Below, in pieces: positions 50,982 to 62,579 of a stretch of 64,000 bases of DNA. Each line of letters begins with the position of its first letter. Position 1 is the first letter of the stretch. The position numbers were made by a program, and so were the translations under genes. This DNA is from Halictus rubicundus (lineage: Eukaryota; Arthropoda; Insecta; Hymenoptera; Halictidae): the NCBI RefSeq assembly GCF_050948215.1, contig NW_027489033.1, positions 62,001-126,000 of the forward strand, written 5' to 3'. The notes beneath the pieces are model-generated. The model was not told where the DNA came from, made no database searches, and saw only the letters and a program-made list of their open reading frames with translations.

Positions 50982-51789
50982 CAAAGATGGGCAAATTTTT
51001 ATTGAAATAGACATTTCAAACAGCGAATAAAAGATAAAAAATGATTTGTTACGCGTCAAATAAAAATAATTATGTTATCTCTATTCCGCACGTAATGAAT
51101 TTATTCGACGAATAAAGATTTTTTTATAAAGACCGACCAACAGCCTACAATGTAAGCAGATGGAGAATCCAACATTATTGGCAATTTATGCTTTTATGTT
51201 TTTAATCAGAACAATATTGTTAATACGAATGAGTTGTAGAGCTCATCCCGATCAAAATGAGTCTAAACACGACATCATTTGGACTGTCTTTAATGAGATT
51301 GTAATTTTTATCGTAACATTACGTATCAGTGAAACTTGGTCGATTACACCCGAATTTGATCTCATTTTCATCAGGAAAATCCCCTCCATTCGCTCGTCAC
51401 AATTTCATGAGGATATATTGCACAATCTAAAAGTTTAAACTTTCATTCGTGCGCGATTCTCCATCCGTTTACATTGTATGTCGTCTGTCGTCGCTGGGTC
51501 TTTGAAGCTCGGCACTCGGCAAAAGTTATTCGAGCATTTATTTGAAGCCTTCGGATAAAAGATACAGATGAAAGATGAAAAAATTTCTCGTAGTTTGAAT
51601 AAATCCGCTTCGAATAAAAAAAAGTATCTTTATTCGTCGGATAAATTCTCGTCGAATAAAATTATTTATTCGATACTCGTCGAATAAAGATACCTTTTTC
51701 ATTCGAACCTTCGAATAACGAATAAAGATGAAGTATCTTTTATTCGAATCGTTATTTAAATAATTTTTATCTAATAATGCCCAACTCTG
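50982..51789 (+). mobile_element. 808 bp hAT-like element, unit 12 (chimeric)
   Basis: The left part is unit 1-like (the D codon is present), the right part unit 3/14-like. Two private changes lie in the subterminal zone (near 51551 and 51682). Confidence 0.63.
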
Positions 51790-51990
51790 GGCACACCAAA
51801 ATGACTGGCATTCAAAAGGAGAGAATATGCGTCTACGATATAATGTTGCACGGAGAAGCGGACAGCGAAACTCGAGAAACGTCATCCCCGAGGAGTGGAC
51901 CACACATTGTCGGCTATATCGGTGTGAGACCAGAAGACCACTACTAATCCAATCACAAAGCTTCTTTATTTTTCGTTATTTTTTTTTTTA

Positions 51991-52375
51991 ACTTTTACCA
52001 ACATATTCGTGACATTTTTCTGATTAAAATGAAACTTAATATGATATAATTCCGATGATAATTACTTGTGTAATGAACGATTGATGTTTCGGACGCGAAG
52101 AAGGACAGCGTATGGGAAAGAAAGAGCCGCGGAGAGTCGAAGCGTTCGGAAAAGATGAAAGACTGGCGTGAGCTCAGGCCTTTAAATAAAAAAATAAACT
52201 TTTTCATTATTAATTATTTTTCTATCGGACTTTCACCAACATACTCGTGGCATTTTTCTAAGGAAAACGGTACCAAATATGACAAAATTCCGATGATATT
52301 TACTTGTGTAATGAACGACGGAAGTTTCGGACGCAAAGAAGGACAGCATATGAAAAGAAAGAGACGCGGCGAGTC
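51991..52375 (+). repeat. Direct-repeat pair, unit 12
   Basis: First copy of unit 3/14 type (GAAACTTAATATG). CCCGTCTCG just after the second copy is unit 1 type. Confidence 0.85.
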
Positions 52376-54190
52376 CTTCCCGTCTCGAGTTCGACAGCTT
52401 GGTTTTCGCCGCGGACAAATAGATGTGGTTACTAATGTATATGTATTGACAATTACTCACAGAAAGTTAAATTTAACAATACAATTAATGATTATACATA
52501 AAGTTTATTGCTGATAAAATATAAAGAATATTAAATGTATAGAAACAATTCTATAAGGTATAAAAAATAGCAATCAATACAATTATAATTAAAACTTAAA
52601 ATGACAGACACTTTTCAAAACTTTTATCTGTACCTCTATGTTAGGGATACAGAAGCTGAAAATTTCATCGAAATCGGTTGACGGAGAAAAAAACAACGTG
52701 CATTGCAAGATATAAGAATCTGTGTATCTGTGTGTCTGTACAAATAGCAATAATACTGCCACCAAATAGCTTTATATGGATAAGATCCGTCGAAAGTTAG
52801 TTTCATTACATAACACTTTTATTTCGTTACTACCTTTACTTGAATAATTGCAGTCCAGCATTAGAAGTGGTATTATCGGTTAAATAAGTAAAAAAATAAT
52901 TTTCTGTGTTTGTTACTACGGATCACAATAAGAACGATTGAATTTTGTCATTACTTGAATATTGTATTTATTCTTTTTTTTTATTCTATAACTATTACAG
53001 AATATATTTTGTTGAATAATCATTATTTTATAAATATCGCAATAAGTTCCAAATTAATTAATTTCACCTATAAACTATCGATTATAAAATAATGATTACA
53101 ATGGTGCACAATATGGAAAATAAGAAGGCAATAATAGTGTAATGAAATTATACAATAAAAAATAATTATTCTCATTCTACGCATTATCCGTTTATTTATT
53201 GCCTATGTCACTGACGTTTCTTCCGTAATTCACGAGCAAATGTTCTATTTAGGTAGCGAGCGCGGCATGTTTAGCGATGTTGGTATTTGAGATCAGTGAT
53301 AGTTCCACTTTCTTAGTTCCACAACCGACGAGAGTATCTCGACATTGGGGCCGTTACCGACCGATCCCAGCACCCACCTGGCACTAGGCCTGCAGCCAAG
53401 CTCGCATATGCGAGCCGAGCTCGGGTCCAGTCGAGCCGGGACTCGCTTTTCGAGTCGAGTCGAGTACTCGCACGATGCGAGCTGCTCGCAACGAAGCGAA
53501 CGGCTCGAAATAAAATCAGGCGTAAAATGACATGATGCGAGTTACAGCAGGAAGATCAGCACATTGATATTATCAAGCATTTTAGTATATTGACAATGCT
53601 AAATGTTTGCGATGTTTTATTATATATTTTGATAGTGAAATGTTGATTCAGAATTTGTATAACCCTTATTGAAAATAATTATGCAATAACAACTATTTAG
53701 ATTTATGTAAATAACTAGATGTGATCTGTAAAGAACGGTATTTTATATATTCCTTTATATTATACTCCGGGGTTCAGTGTACAGTCGTAAAAATGTGTTG
53801 TCGCAAAATTGTTTATAATGTTGAAAATTAACGTGAAACCAAGTTGGAAGTTGGAAGTTCCAACAGCCTGTCATTCGGTACTGTGCAAGTATAGGTGATA
53901 AGATTTAAAAGGGCATAGCCGATTAAGATGGTCAAAACAATTGGAACCGCAAAAAGATTCCATTTCAAACAGTATTGATTTCTTGATTTTCTGGAAATGA
54001 CAGACGTAGAGTTCAAAATTCTTTTCACGGAATCTTACCAATTTTCACAAGCAATTTCATATCTGGCGGAAATCGTAGACGAACACAATAATATAAATAT
54101 TCATTGCCTAATCAATGTTACTTCAATATTTTTAAAACATTAAAAAAATATTGTTAAAATCACATGAATAAATAATATAAGAAATTGAAA

Positions 54191-57100
54191 AAATAAAGAT
54201 GATGTATGGGAAAAAACATTTACCACCGACGGGATAAGAACCCCAGCGTATCCGCTCCTTAGTTCGACACGTCCGGCGATGTTACAAAACTTTACGAACA
54301 TTCTGGTATATATCACACAAAATACAATTTATTCTTTCTCTTAAATCACATTTCTTAGGTCAAAGAATTACTTGTTTCAATTTAATAATGCTAAAAATTA
54401 CTTAATATATAGCTGCGATAAAACCAACAAGTGTAACTTTCCTCCTAATAGCAAAAACGTCGAAAAAATTCGGTTTTTATTGTTTTTTGACGATGATGTC
54501 CCACAACAAAAAATCTAAAAAAAATTGACGACACTGCCTGTTATAGTACTTTAACAAGGAACTAAACAGTAGAATAGCATGTTTTCAAATTTTTGAGAAA
54601 TCTGCATTTTTCCGATTTTTTGGAGGTTTTTCATTTTTTTACGACCACAGTTTGTAACAAAAAAATCAGAAAGTTTAAACTTTCATACGTGCGCGATTCT
54701 CCATCCGTTTACATTGTATGTCGTCTGTCGTCGCTGGGTCTTTGAAGCTCGGCACTCGGCAAAAGTTATTCGAGCATTTATTTGAAGCCTTCGAATAAAT
54801 GATACAGATGAAAGATGAAAAAATTTCTCGTAGTTTGAATAAATCCGCTTCGAATAAAAAAAAAGTATCTTTATTCGTCGGATAAATTCTCGTCGAATAA
54901 AATTATTTATTCGATACTCGTCGAATAAGGATACCTTTTTTATTCGAACCTTCGAATAACGAATAAAGATGAAGTATCTTTTATTCGAATCGTTATTTAA
55001 ATAATTTTTATCTAATAATGCCCAACTCTGGGCACACCAGAATGACTGGCATTCAAAAGGAGAGAATATCCGTCTACGATACATATAATGTTGCACGGAG
55101 AAGCGGACAGCGAAACTAGAGAAGCGTCCTCCCCGAGGAGTGGGCCACACATTGTCGGCTATATCGGTGTGAGACCAGAAGACCACTACTAATCCAATCA
55201 CAAAACTTCTTTATTTTTCGTTATTTTTTTTTTTTAACTTTTACCAACATATTCGTGACATTTTTCTGATTAAAATGAAACCAAATATGATATAATTCCG
55301 ACGATAATTGCTTGTGCAATGAACGATTGATGTTTCGGACGCGAAGAAGGACAGCGTATGGGAAAGAAAGAGCCGCGGAGAGTCGAAGCGTTCGGAAAAG
55401 ATGAAAGACTGGCGTGAGCTCTGGCCTTTAAATAAAAAAATAAACTTTTTCATTATTAATTATTTTTCTATCGGACTTTCACCAACATACTCGTGGCATT
55501 TTTCTAAGGAAAACGGTACCAAATATGACAAAATTCCGATGATATTTACTTGTGTAATGAACGACGGAAGTTTCGGACGCAAAGAAGGACAGCATATGAA
55601 AAGAAAGAGACGCGGCGAGTCCTTCCCGTCTCGAGTTCGACAGCTTGGTTTTCGCCGCGGACAAATAGATGTGGTTACTAATGTATATGTATTGACAATT
55701 ACTCACAGAAAGTTAAATTTAACAATACAATTAATGATTATACATAAAGTTTATTGCTGACAAAATATAAAGAATATTAAATGTAAAGAAACAATTCTAT
55801 AAGGTATAAAAAATAGCAATCAATACAATTATAATTAAAACTTAAAATGACAGACACTTTTCAAAACTTTTATCTCTAGCTCTATGTTAGGGATACAGAA
55901 GCTGAAAATTTCATCGAAATCGGTTGACGGAGAAAAAAACAACGTGCATTGCAAGATATAAGAATCTGTGTATCTGTGTGTCTGTACAAATAGCAATAAT
56001 ACTGCCACCAAATAGCTTTATATGGATAAGATCCGTCGAAAGTTAGTTTCATTACATAACACTTTTATTTCGTTACTACCTTTACTTGAATAATTGCAGT
56101 CCAGCATTAGAAGTGGTATTATCGGTTAAATAAGTAAAAAAATAATTTTCTGTGTTTGTTACTACGGATCACAATAAGAACGATTGAATTTTGTCATTAC
56201 TTGAATATTGTATTTATTCTTTTTTTTTTTATTCTATAACTATTACAGAATATATTTTGTTGAATAATCATTATTTTATAAATATCGCAATAAGTTCCAA
56301 ATTAATTAATTTCACCTATAAACTATCGATTATAAAATAATGATTACAATGGTGAATAATATGGAAAATAAGAAGGCAATAATAGTGTAATGAAATTATA
56401 CAATAAAAAATAATTATTCTCATTCTACGCATTATCCGTTTATTTATTGCCTATGTCACTGACGTTTCTTCCGTAATTCACGAGCAAATGTTCTATTTAG
56501 GTAGCGAGCGCGGCATGTTTAGCGATGTTGGTATTTGAGATCAGTGATAGTTCCACCTTCTTATTTCCACAACCGACGAGAGTATCTCGACATTGGGGCC
56601 GTTACCGACCGATCCCAGCACCCACCTGGCACTAGGCCTGCAGCCAAGCTCGCATATGCGAGCCGAGCTCGGGTCCAGTCGAGCCGGGACTCGCTTTTCG
56701 AGTCGAGTCGAGTACTCGCACGATGCGAGCTGCTCGCAACGAAGCGAACGGCTCGAAATAAAATCAGGCGTAAAATGACATGATGCGAGTTACAGCAGGA
56801 AGATCAGCACATTGATATTATCAAGCATTTTAGTATATTGACAATGCTAAATGTTTGCGATGTTTTATTATATATTTTGATAGTGAAATGTTGATTCAGA
56901 ATTTGTATAACCCTTATTGAAAATAATTATGCAATAACAACTATTTAGATTTATGTAAATAACTAGATGTGATCTGTAAAGAACGGTATTTTATATATTC
57001 CTTTATATTATACTCCGGTTCACTGTACAGTCGTAAAAATGTGTTGTCGCAAAATTGTTTATAATGTTGAAAATTAACGTGAAACCAAGTTGGAAGTTGG

Positions 57101-57436
57101 AAGTTCCAACAGCCTGTCATTCGGTACTGTGCAAGTATAGGTGATAAGATTTAAAAGGGCATAGCCGATTAAGATGGTCAAAACAATTGGAACCGCAAAA
57201 AGATTCCATTTCAAACAGTATTGATTTCTTGATTTTCTGGAAATGACAGACGTAGATTTCAAAATTCTTTTCACGGAATCTTACCAATTTTCACAAGCAA
57301 TTTCATATCTGGCGGAAATCGTAGACGAACACAATAATATAAATATTCATTGCCTAATCAATGTTACTTCAATATTTTTAAAACATTAAAAAAATATTGT
57401 TAAAATCACACGAATAAATAATATAAGAAATTGAAA
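54191..57436 (+). repeat. Unit 13, medium (M) form, copy of unit 2
   Basis: The length is identical (3246 bp) and all private markers of unit 2 are present at offset 47188. The junction is at 54669 and the right arm at 56699-57080. I found no indel between the two, and no substitution in the parts I compared. Confidence 0.9.
55237..55621 (+). repeat. Direct-repeat pair, unit 13
   Basis: Offset 47188 from unit 2. Confidence 0.85.
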
Positions 57437-59054
57437 AAATAAAGATGATGTATGGGAAAAAACATTTACCACCGACGGGATAAGAACCCCAGCGTATCCG
57501 CTCCTTAGTTCGACACGTCCGGCGATGTTACAAAACTTTACGAACATTCTGGTATATATCACACAAAATACAATTTATTCTTTCTCTTAAATCACATTTC
57601 TTAGGTCAAAGAATTACTTGTTTCAATTTAATAATGCTAAAAATTACTTAATATATAGCTGCGATAAAACCAACAAGTGTAACTTTCCTCCTAATAGCAA
57701 AAACGTCGAAAAAATTCGGTTTTTATTGTTTTTTGACGATGATGTCCCACAACAAAAAATCTAAAAAAAATTGACGACACTGCCTGTTATAGTACTTTAA
57801 CAAGGAACTAAACAGTAGAATAGCATGTTTTCAAATTTTTGAGAAATCTGCATTTTTCCGATTTTTTGGAGGTTTTTCATTTTTTTTACGACCACAGTTT
57901 GTAACAAAAAAATCTGAAAAAATTATCAAAAATCAGCCTTAGAATCCAAAATATGTCACATTTTTTTCAGAATTTTAGAAAGCATCAGAGTGCGGGAAAT
58001 ACGCGGAGAAGCGCGAAATCTAATTTACCCTGTAACTAACCTCATGGGCAAGATAGGGGGTTGAAATTTTACTCAGAGGGGTTTTTCCTCTAAGGGCAGT
58101 TTTGACCATAAATCGGCTAGGCCCTTTTAAAAGGATCTGATGTCTACGTTCAACACTCGTCATACTTTCTGTTTAGTTAATATTTTAATCTAAATCTTTT
58201 TTCAATTTGCAATTGTTGGCTCTTCTCCATGGATAACAGTCGATCTTTTATACGATGGTGCAAAATCATGCTAACTACCAAATAATTCGTAGTGGCAGCA
58301 AAGTTAAATCTACTTCCTAGCTCGACAATTAACGCAATTATATAACGCAATTTTTCCTGCGTTTTCATTACATGTCATCTAGTAAATTAATCTATCTAGC
58401 TTGGCAGAACAGCTGAAGTCGTTTGGTCGATTTATAAAAAAAGTTATTCTGATTTAAAGTGTCTGCCATCAATTATGAGACTGACTGCATAATGTATAAC
58501 GAGAAGCGGCCGCACGTTTCTCGCTAAGCAACCTGCGCTATCTCCATGTTTATAATTGTGCAGTGTGAAAATGGTTTACTGCCTTTTTGGTTCGTTATCT
58601 CGGCCATTTCTTCTAAAAAGTGTACTTCCGTACAATGGGACAGTAGGGCTCTCATCAGCGAGCTAAGGTTTATGACCGGCTCTCGCCTGCACTCGCCCAC
58701 TTAGGTCACCCGCTCTGAGTATTTAATCTACCGGCACGCGTATGCGTTTTGCTCTTCCTCCCTCCCCATCGAGCCACTAGCTTAGTTATTCATTATCGAA
58801 AAATATAAAAGTCTAAGACAATCTATTCTCAGGTTAGTTAGCTCAGATTCTGTCAAACAGTTTTTCTCAGCTTACCAGAATTCAGTCTTTTGACCTTTGG
58901 TGCGAGTACCAGTGTGGCGGCCTGTGCAAAGAGCACGCCGACGAACCGCCAGCATACATTGTAGACGCGGCGGCGACCTCGTATAAATACACATCAATAT
59001 TATACAATATTGTTTATATACCCATTCCTTTCAAAAACTATTTAACGAAGCTTA

Positions 59055-59441
59055 ACGTTAATTTTTAACATTATAAACAATTTTGCAACAACACATTTTT
59101 ACGACTGTACACTGAACCCCGGAGTATAATATAAAGGAATATATAAAATACCGTTCTTTACAGATCACAGCTAGTTATTTACATAAATCTAGGAAATAGT
59201 TGTTATTGCATAATTATTTTCAATAAGGGTTATACAAATTCTGAATCAACATTTCACTATCAAAATATATAATAAAACATCGCAAACATTTAGCATTGTC
59301 AATATACTAAAATGCTTGATAATATCGATGTGCTGATCTTCCCGCTGTAACTCGCATCATGTCATTTTACGCCTGATTTTATTTCGAGCAGCTCGCATCG
59401 GTGCGGATAGCTCGCATCGTGCGAGTACTCGACTCGACTCG
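59055..59441 (-). repeat. Left inverted arm, unit 14
   Basis: Lb form. Pairs with the truncated arm at 63655-64000 and with 56699-57080 of unit 13. Confidence 0.88.
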
Positions 59442-59550
59442 CACAATCGAGCCGAGCTAAGCTCAACCAGAGTTGGGCAAAATGTTTATCTAAATAAAAA
59501 TTTCGAGTAACGAATAAAAGATAAAAAAATTTTTATTTCCTTTTGGTATG

Positions 59551-60117
59551 TGTTGTGGTTTGGGTGTTCAGTAAAGGATTCACCCAATATAACAATAACC
59601 ATTTATTAAATAAGCAACAAAAACTCAACGACGTAACAAGGAACAAAGAAAATGAAATAACAATGAAACAAGAACTACGGATAAACGACTATACGAACAA
59701 CTGACGGCGAATGACGACTTCTCACAACGACTGACTGACTTGAACTGACTGACTGACTGACCGACCCTGTCATCCGTCAGAATCCGCGCTTATATCCTCC
59801 AGGAATTTCCTTCGAACAAGAAAACTTCTGGAGTGGGGATGTCGCTTCCTGTACGTGCCCCTTGGAGAAAGTTCGTGTCCTTGCACCGAACATCCGTGTC
59901 CTGGCGAAAGTCAAGGGTTGGCGGCCAAATGTGCACGCCAAGGAAAAACCCCGAACCTGGTCGCCAAATGTGCACCCCAGGTAGGAACAGACTTCCGGCG
60001 ACTAAGTGTGCGCTCGGGAAGAGCTTGGGCCTGGCGACCAAGTGCGTCCAAGGTCCCAGCCCGCAGACGACGCTCCTACCTGGGTCCGATCAACCCTTCT
60101 CCAAGGGGTCCGCCACA
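59551..60117 (-). mobile_element. Solo LTR, unit 14
   Basis: 567 bp, offset 47188 from unit 3. Confidence 0.74.
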
Positions 60118-60515
60118 TTACTTGAATATTGTATTTATTCTTTTTTTTTATTCTATAACTATTACAGAATATATTTTGTTGAATAATCATTATTTTATAA
60201 ATATCGCAAGAAGTTCCAAATTAATTAATTACACCTATAAATTATCGATTATAAAATAATGATTACAATGGTGAACAATATGGAAAATAAGAAGGCAATA
60301 AGAGTGTAATGAAATTATACAATAAAAGATAATTATTTTCATTCTACGCATTATACGTTTATTTATTGCCTCTGTCACTGACGTTTTTTCCATAATTCAC
60401 GAGCAAATGTTCTTTTAGTTCCACAACCGACGAGAGTATCTCGACATTAGGGCCGTTACCGACCGCTCCCAGCACCCAACTGGCACCCACTTTGAGACTC
60501 GCAGTTTAACACGGG

Positions 60516-60525
60516 GGCTGGCAGT

Positions 60526-60564
<39 letters not shown>

Positions 60565-60611
60565 GTGGGTGCACTGATCCACCGACGAGATATATATAAA
60601 GGCTGACAGCC
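60516..60611. repeat. TA palindrome, 16 repeats, unit 14
   Basis: The TA run is 60529-60560, the same count as unit 3. Confidence 0.92.
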
Positions 60612-61185
60612 TTACGGGAGAATGTGTCGCTCGAAAAATACGGTGTTGTCTACCGCTCTCTAGGATAGATTTTGGCTGGAGTAAGAAACAGAAGGCCAAC
60701 GACGGTATCTCGTCGGTGCAGAAGACCACTAAGGAACTTCTCGTCGCTGAGAAGGTGAATCATCACGGACCCATATCGATTATCAAATGTTACATTCTCC
60801 GACAAACGTATTCAAATTAAAAAGATATTTTTTTTTAGTGTTGCTTTTTAAGATCTAAAATATTAAAAGTAAAACTAATATCAAGGACGAAAAATTCGTC
60901 AAAATATTTTACGTAAGAAATTATTAAAGCATAATTTTAGGAAAATCAATTTCTACTTCCATATGAGATACCTTAATTTGTAATTTAAAAATATTTCATG
61001 AACAAGCATTATTTCCTTACACTTTTTTTTTTATAGATAATTGTTCCAAGAATCGATCTGTGGGAACAGAAATATGTTGAAAACCAGAGTAGCGTTTATT
61101 TAACGTACTATTCCGAATAGTATAGAGTTTGAGAGAGAATCACGTGGATGAATTAATATAATATAAAATAATATAATTGTAGAAG

Positions 61186-61993
61186 CAAAGATGGGCAAAT
61201 TTTTATTGAAATAGACATTTCAAACAGCGAATAAAAGATAAAAAATGATTTGTTACGCGTCAAATAAAAATAATTATGTTATCTCTATTCCGCACGTAAT
61301 GAATTTATTCGACGAATAAAGATTTTTTTATAAAGACCGACCAACAGCCTACAATGTAAGCAGATGGAGAATCCAACATTATTGGCAATTTATGCTTTTA
61401 TGTTTTTAATCAGAACAATATTGTTAATACGAATGAGTTGTAGAGCTCATCCCGATCAAAATGAGTCTAAACACGACATCATTTGGACTGTCTTTAATGA
61501 GATTGTAATTTTTATCGTAACATTACGTATCAGTGAAACTTGGTCGATTACACCCGAATTTCACCTCATTTTCATCAGGAAAATCCCCTCCATTCGCTCG
61601 TCACAATTTCATGAGGATATATTGCACAATCTAAAAGTTTAAACTTTCATTCGTGCGCGATTCTCCATCCGTTTACATTGTATGTCGTCTGTCGTCGCTG
61701 GGTCTTTGAAGCTCGGCACTCGGCAAAAGTTATTCGAGCATTTATTTGAAGCCTTCGAATAAATGATACAGATGAAAGATGAAAAAATTTCTCGTAGTTT
61801 GAATAAATCCGCTTCGAATAAAAAAAAGTATCTTTATTCGTCGGATAAATTCTCGTCGAATAAAATTATTTATTCGATACTCGTCGAATAAGGATACCTT
61901 TTTCATTCGAACCTTCGAATAACGAATAAAGATGAAGTATCTTTTATTCGAATCGTTATTTAAATAATTTTTATCTAATAATGCCCAACTCTG
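61186..61993 (+). mobile_element. 808 bp hAT-like element, unit 14
   Basis: Copy of unit 3 at offset 47188. Confidence 0.63.
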
Positions 61994-62194
61994 GGCACAC
62001 CAAAATGACTGGCATTCAAAAGGAGAGAATATGCGTCTACGATATAATGTTGCACGGAGAAGCGGACAGCGAAACTCGAGAAACGTCATCCCCGAGGAGT
62101 GGACCACACATTGTCGGCTATATCGGTGTGAGACCAGAAGACCACTACTAATCCAATCACAAAGCTTCTTTATTTTTCGTTATTTTTTTTTTTA

Positions 62195-62579
62195 ACTTTT
62201 ACCAACATATTCGTGACATTTTTCTGATTAAAATGAAACTTAATATGATATAATTCCGATGATAATTACTTGTGTAATGAACGATTGATGTTTCGGACGC
62301 GAAGAAGGACAGCGTATGGGAAAGAAAGAGCCGCGGAGAGTCGAAGCGTTCGGAAAAGATGAAAGACTGGCGTGAGCTCAGGCCTTTAAATAAAAAAATA
62401 AACTTTTTCATTATTAATTATTTTTCTATCGGACTTTCACCAACATACTCGTGGCATTTTTCTAAGGAAAACGGTACCAAATATGACAAAATTCCGATGA
62501 TATTTACTTGTGTAATGAACGACGGAAGTTTCGGACGCAAAGAAGGACAGCATATGAAAAGAAAGAGACGCGGCGAGTC
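62195..62579 (+). repeat. Direct-repeat pair, unit 14
   Basis: Offset 47188 from unit 3. Confidence 0.85.

Larger units (their letters stand above)
47198..54190 (+). repeat. Unit 12, long (L) form, La, with a unit 3/14-type patch
   Basis: Its flanks match unit 1 (offset 47197 before the TA array, 47188 after the patch), including TGTATAGAAAC near 52537, which is otherwise seen only in unit 1. It has 32 TA repeats. A block between about 51.43 and 52.38 kb instead carries the units 3/14 markers. Private changes are TCGGATAAAAG near 51551 and GAATAAAGATACC near 51682. The right arm is at 53451-53834. Confidence 0.9.
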
